From Pseudomonadota bacterium (GTDB taxonomy: Bacteria; Pseudomonadota; Gammaproteobacteria; Burkholderiales; Burkholderiaceae_D): 7,730 nt of DNA. Made by a program: the position numbers and the translations under genes. The stretch spans positions 1 to 7,730 of the forward strand of contig JAEWBA010000315.1 of NCBI GenBank assembly GCA_023391395.1. The letters run 5' to 3'. Below are positions 5,905-7,730 of this stretch, piece by piece. The number at the start of each line of letters is the position of its first letter. Within the stretch, counting starts at the first letter, position 1. The notes beneath the pieces are model-generated. The model saw only the letters and a list, made by a program, of their open reading frames with translations, was not told the DNA's origin and made no database searches.

Positions 5905-6432
5905 ATGCTGCAGGAAATCATCGTCAATACGCCGCTATGGGTGTGGGCACTGCTTGCCTTTCTCGTCTATCGCGGGTTGGCTGCGCGCCGCGATCAGGAA
6001 ATCCCGCTCGCCAAGGTCTTCATCATTCCGATCGTGATGCTAGGGCTCGCGCTCTACGGGATCGCCACCACTTTCGGCACCGACGCCATCGCGGTGCTGA
6101 TCTGGTGTGCCGCCACCGCCGCCAGCGCCTGGGCGAGCTGGCACTGGTTCCGTACCGAGAACGTAGCCGCGCGTCCGGAACGCGGTGCTGTCTTTCAACG
6201 CGGCAGCTGGATGCCGCTGACGCTGATGATGGGGGTGTTCTTTACCAAGTATGTGGTGGAAGTATTGATTGCGCTTGATCCAAGTCACCTGCAGGACGAG
6301 GTGTTCGACGGCGCGGTCTGTGCGCTGTTCGGCGTGTTCAGCGGCATCTTCATCGGCCGCACGCTGCGCATCTTCTCGATTTACCGTCAAGCCAGGTCGC
6401 AAACCGCGATGGCCGGCGCCGATGCTGCCTAG
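5905..6432 (+). CDS. DUF6622-like integral membrane protein
   Basis: A 175-residue hydrophobic protein with about five predicted transmembrane helices (about 11-25, 36-54, 58-82, 103-123, 134-153) and short charged loops. The start MLQEIIVNTPLWVWALLAFL followed by a basic RGLAARR is typical of a family of Burkholderiales membrane proteins that I recall as DUF6622; this is from memory, not a search. No enzymatic motif is seen. Charged residues near the helix ends (TKYVVEVLIALD, RTLRIFSIYRQ) may be functional. The ATG at 5905 is chosen for the AGGGAG 5 nt upstream and because the hydrophobic character starts there; an open extension to 5608 runs antisense to the SDR gene. It stands alone between a divergent SDR gene and a tRNA gene. 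The function is unknown. Confidence 0.85.
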   Translation: MLQEIIVNTPLWVWALLAFLVYRGLAARRDQEIPLAKVFIIPIVMLGLALYGIATTFGTDAIAVLIWCAATAASAWASWHWFRTENVAARPERGAVFQRGSWMPLTLMMGVFFTKYVVEVLIALDPSHLQDEVFDGAVCALFGVFSGIFIGRTLRIFSIYRQARSQTAMAGADAA

Positions 6433-6459
6433 GCGGCAGCAGATAGAGAGCGAATCGAG

Positions 6460-6488
6460 TTGCCAGGCCGCACAAACTACGGTAGACT
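6460..6488 (+). promoter_or_regulatory. Promoter of tRNA-Asp
   Basis: TTGCCA (6460-6465, 5 of 6) and TAGACT (6483-6488, 4 of 6) are separated by exactly 17 nt. A GC-rich GGGCCC sequence follows shortly after the -10 region, as often seen at stringently controlled stable-RNA promoters. Transcription would start near 6495, leaving a 5' leader of about 63 nt to be removed by RNase P. Confidence 0.6.
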
Positions 6489-6519
6489 TTGGGCCCTTCA
6501 GACGTCGTGACACACGTCG

Positions 6520-6544
6520 CATGCCGAAGCCTGAATTCGGCATG
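6520..6544 (+). other. Hairpin in the tRNA-Asp 5' leader
   Basis: CATGCCGAA (6520-6528) pairs perfectly with TTCGGCATG (6536-6544) around a 7-nt loop, 13 nt before the tRNA. It has no T-run after it, so it is not an intrinsic terminator for the upstream gene. It may help leader processing, or be incidental. Confidence 0.45.
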
Positions 6545-6557
6545 GCAGTACCGATTC

Positions 6558-6634
6558 GGAGTGGTAGTTCAGTTGGTTAGAATACCGGCCTGTCACGCCG
6601 GGGGTCGCGGGTTCGAGCCCCGTCCACTCCGCCA
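6558..6634 (+). tRNA. tRNA-Asp (anticodon GUC), CCA encoded
   Basis: A complete 77-nt tRNA very close to E. coli tRNA-Asp. The acceptor stem GGAGTGG (6558-6564) pairs with CCACTCC (6624-6630), with discriminator G6631 and encoded CCA 6632-6634. The D arm contains GTTCAGTTGGTTAGAA. The anticodon stem CCGGC/GCCGG (6585-6589/6597-6601) encloses loop CTGTCAC with anticodon GTC at 6592-6594. The T-loop is TTCGAGC. G, the identity base at the discriminator position for Asp, is present. It is transcribed alone, with its own promoter and terminator. Confidence 0.98.
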
Positions 6635-6645
6635 GTTTCTTTACC

Positions 6646-6674
6646 AATGCCCGCGCAAGCGGGCATTGCTTTTT
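6646..6674 (+). terminator. Intrinsic terminator of tRNA-Asp
   Basis: A perfect 9-bp stem AATGCCCGC (6646-6654) / GCGGGCATT (6659-6667) with a GCAA tetraloop, followed by GC and TTTTT (6670-6674). It starts 12 nt after the CCA end of the tRNA. Confidence 0.92.
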
Positions 6675-6682
6675 GAAGTGGA

Positions 6683-6755
6683 GCCAGTCCCCTGCGGGAC
6701 TGGCGGCGGGGATCGAAGGGAATCCCTTGCAAGGGATTCCGCGGCCCGCGCCAGT
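6683..6755. repeat. Palindrome-rich block between the two tRNA-Asp 3' copies
   Basis: Two perfect inverted repeats lie here. GCCAGTCCC (6683-6691) pairs with GGGACTGGC (6696-6704) over a 4-nt loop. A 22-bp gapless palindrome spans 6719-6740, with half-site GGAATCCCTTG. ACTGGCG (6699-6705) can also pair with CGCCAGT (6749-6755), which would enclose the 22-bp palindrome in a larger stem competing with the first hairpin. There is no coding sequence. It resembles a REP/MITE-like intergenic repeat unit, but the family is not identified. Confidence 0.65.
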
Positions 6756-6760
6756 GTGGG

Positions 6761-6781
6761 CGAGCCCCGTCCACTCCGCCA
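6761..6781 (+). pseudogene. tRNA-Asp 3' fragment (second copy)
   Basis: The 22 bases at 6761-6782 are identical to 6614-6635, which cover the 3' side of the T arm, the acceptor 3' strand, the discriminator and CCA of the intact tRNA, plus the next base. The D arm and anticodon arm are absent: 147 bp upstream of this copy there is no tRNA body. A second copy of the terminator follows. It may be the remnant of a tandem tRNA-Asp gene or a duplicated 3' end left by an insertion. It cannot make a functional tRNA. Confidence 0.75.
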
Positions 6782-6789
6782 GATTTATC

Positions 6790-6818
6790 AGTGCCCGCGC
6801 AAGCGGGCATTGTCTTTT
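6790..6818 (+). terminator. Second copy of the tRNA-Asp terminator
   Basis: Stem TGCCCGC (6792-6798) / GCGGGCA (6803-6809) with a GCAA loop, extended by one G-T and one A-T pair, followed by GTCTTTT. A 21-nt core is identical to the first terminator. It may serve as a back-up stop for tRNA transcription before the next gene. Confidence 0.8.
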
Positions 6819-6930
6819 CCGGCGCTGTCATGCACAAGGTGCATTGAGCACGGCTGACAAATACGGCAAGATTGCGCGGCTACACTGTCGGCCTGTGAAA
6901 CCGCCTCTTCCTGCATCGGACATCATCATC

Positions 6931-7272
6931 ATGGATTGGAACGCATTGCCACGCAGCTTCGGCCTGTTTTTCGCCACCGCGATTGCGGAGCTGATCGGCT
7001 GCTATCTGCCGCTGCTGTGGGTAAGCGGCCGCGGCTCCGCCTGGCTGTTGTTGCCGGCTGCAGTCAGCCTGGCGATTTTCGTATGGCTGCTGACGCTGCA
7101 TCCGGCGGCAAGCGGGCGCGTGTATGCGGCATACGGCGCCGTCTATATCGCGACGGCGCTGGGCTGGCTATGGGTGGTGGACGGCATTACGCCCAACTGG
7201 ACCGATTATGCGGGCGTGGCGCTGGCCCTGCTCGGTGCGGCAGTCATCGCCGCCGGCCAGCATTCTTCCTGA
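6931..7272 (+). CDS. ynfA: YnfA family (UPF0060) small membrane protein
   Basis: A 113-residue inner-membrane protein with four transmembrane helices (about 8-30, 35-56, 64-83, 94-110), the normal size and layout for YnfA. The core is very close to E. coli Ynf[17 protein letters not shown] with Glu20, then [40 protein letters not shown] and WVVDG. YnfA is distantly related to the small multidrug resistance (SMR) transporters, and Glu in helix 1 corresponds to their essential acidic residue. Efflux has been proposed for some members, but the substrate here is unknown. The ATG at 6931 matches the family N-terminus; no good SD is visible upstream. The gene follows the tRNA/terminator block and converges with rdgC. 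Confidence 0.95.
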   Translation: MDWNALPRSFGLFFATAIAELIGCYLPLLWVSGRGSAWLLLPAAVSLAIFVWLLTLHPAASGRVYAAYGAVYIATALGWLWVVDGITPNWTDYAGVALALLGAAVIAAGQHSS

Positions 7273-7322
7273 ACCTGCGCGGCGTATGACCGGAATACGT
7301 ATCAGGTTTCCGCCGCCCTCCA

Positions 7323-7342
7323 CGGTCCGAAGCTTCGGACCG
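7323..7342. repeat. 20-bp perfect palindrome between convergent ynfA and rdgC
   Basis: CGGTCCGAAG (7323-7332) is followed directly by its reverse complement CTTCGGACCG (7333-7342), 50 bp after the ynfA stop and 47 bp before the rdgC stop. It could fold into a stem of about 8 bp with a short loop on either strand and serve as a two-way terminator or mRNA end-stabiliser, but no T-run follows on either strand. A shorter palindrome AGCTCGAGCT lies at 7358-7367. The other bases of this gap show nothing recognisable. Confidence 0.6.
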
Positions 7343-7389
7343 GCGCTGACTTTCTCAAGCTCGAGCTAGAACGCTGACGGAATGGCCGC

Positions 7390-7730
7390 TCAGGCCGCCT
7401 CCTTGCGCCGCTCTTCCCCGCCCAGGGCCTCTACCAGGTCGGCGATCAGTTTCGCCAGTTCGCCGCTCATCAGGGCGAAGTCGGTATCGAAGCGTTCGTC
7501 CTCGTTCTGCATCGCCGAATCGTTCTGCTCCTTGAGGACATCCAGCGGCGTGACCCGTTTGACGGCGAGCGTTTCGGTCAGCACGAAGGAGATCCGGTCG
7601 CTCCAGGTCAAGGCCAGCCGCGTGCATTGCTTGCCGGCCGCGATGTGGCGCCGCACGTCTTCCGGCTCAAGCGTATGACGCACGTAGCGCACCGTCGCCT
7701 TGCCTTCGCCGCTGGCGCGCAGCTCCGTAT
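7390..7730 (-). CDS. rdgC: Recombination-associated protein RdgC, C-terminal part (cut by window end)
   Basis: The last 112 codons of the gene; the 5' part lies beyond the window, so no start codon is visible. The sequence reads [20 protein letters not shown]..., then [52 protein letters not shown] and VEALGGEE, all hallmarks of the RdgC C-terminus, ending in a short charged tail RRKEAA. RdgC forms a ring around double-stranded DNA on the nucleoid and limits RecA-driven recombination; in E. coli it is needed when some replication-restart functions are lost. It converges with ynfA. There is no sign of truncation apart from the window edge. Confidence 0.95.
   Translation of the reverse strand, partial: TELRASGEGKATVRYVRHTLEPEDVRRHIAAGKQCTRLALTWSDRISFVLTETLAVKRVTPLDVLKEQNDSAMQNEDERFDTDFALMSGELAKLIADLVEALGGEERRKEAA

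Noticed and set aside
6577..6837. Minus-strand 86-codon frame with a repeated MPACAG...GGVDGAR pattern
   Set aside because: It is the antisense translation of the tRNA-Asp 3' end and terminator, a common false protein call. The internal repeat reflects the duplicated DNA, not a protein repeat.
6558..6930. An integrative element at tRNA-Asp
   Set aside because: Only 125 bp lie between the direct repeats, with no integrase or cargo. At most this is a scar, so no mobile element is called.

Overview
The window looks like ordinary chromosome of a GC-rich betaproteobacterium, most likely Burkholderiales and probably Oxalobacteraceae (Herbaspirillum/Noviherbaspirillum-like). This rests on recognised protein families, GC-rich codon use and the gene mix, not on a database search. 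No phage, IS, CRISPR, integrase or defence genes are visible.

Layout from left to right. Positions 1-1387, all on the minus strand, hold a small envelope-stress type operon read right to left: a YqjD/ElaB-like DUF883 membrane-anchored protein, a YqjE-like holin-superfamily membrane protein, a YqjK-like membrane protein, and the start of a glycine-zipper lipoprotein cut by the window edge. A sigma70-like promoter sits at 1530-1558. A perfect 11-bp-stem hairpin directly abuts the Shine-Dalgarno sequence of the lipoprotein. Next (minus) comes an exported, extremely Ser/Gly-rich repeat protein with its own intrinsic terminator (1671-1698), then a lipoprotein with a TonB-C-like domain. The latter is divergent from an exported SRPBCC protein (plus); a symmetric -10-like sequence lies between them.

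From 3794 to 5704 (minus) lie an SDR oxidoreductase and, downstream of it, a proline iminopeptidase with an intact catalytic triad. Divergent from the SDR is a five-helix DUF6622-like membrane protein (5905-6432). A complete tRNA-Asp(GUC) follows with a good promoter and an intrinsic terminator. Immediately after it, the last 21 bases of the tRNA, the next base and the terminator hairpin occur a second time. The two copies are separated by a block rich in perfect palindromes. This is the most unusual piece of the window. It reads as a decayed second tRNA-Asp copy or a small repeat insertion. The window ends with a YnfA family membrane protein (plus), a 20-bp perfect palindrome in the convergent gap, and the C-terminal part of RdgC (minus, cut by the window end).

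The genes do not form one pathway. They are several short, independently transcribed housekeeping or envelope units. I do not see a clearly new multi-gene system. The best leads are the tRNA-Asp 3' duplication with its palindromes, the Ser/Gly repeat protein, the SD-adjacent hairpin and the lipidated TonB-domain protein.
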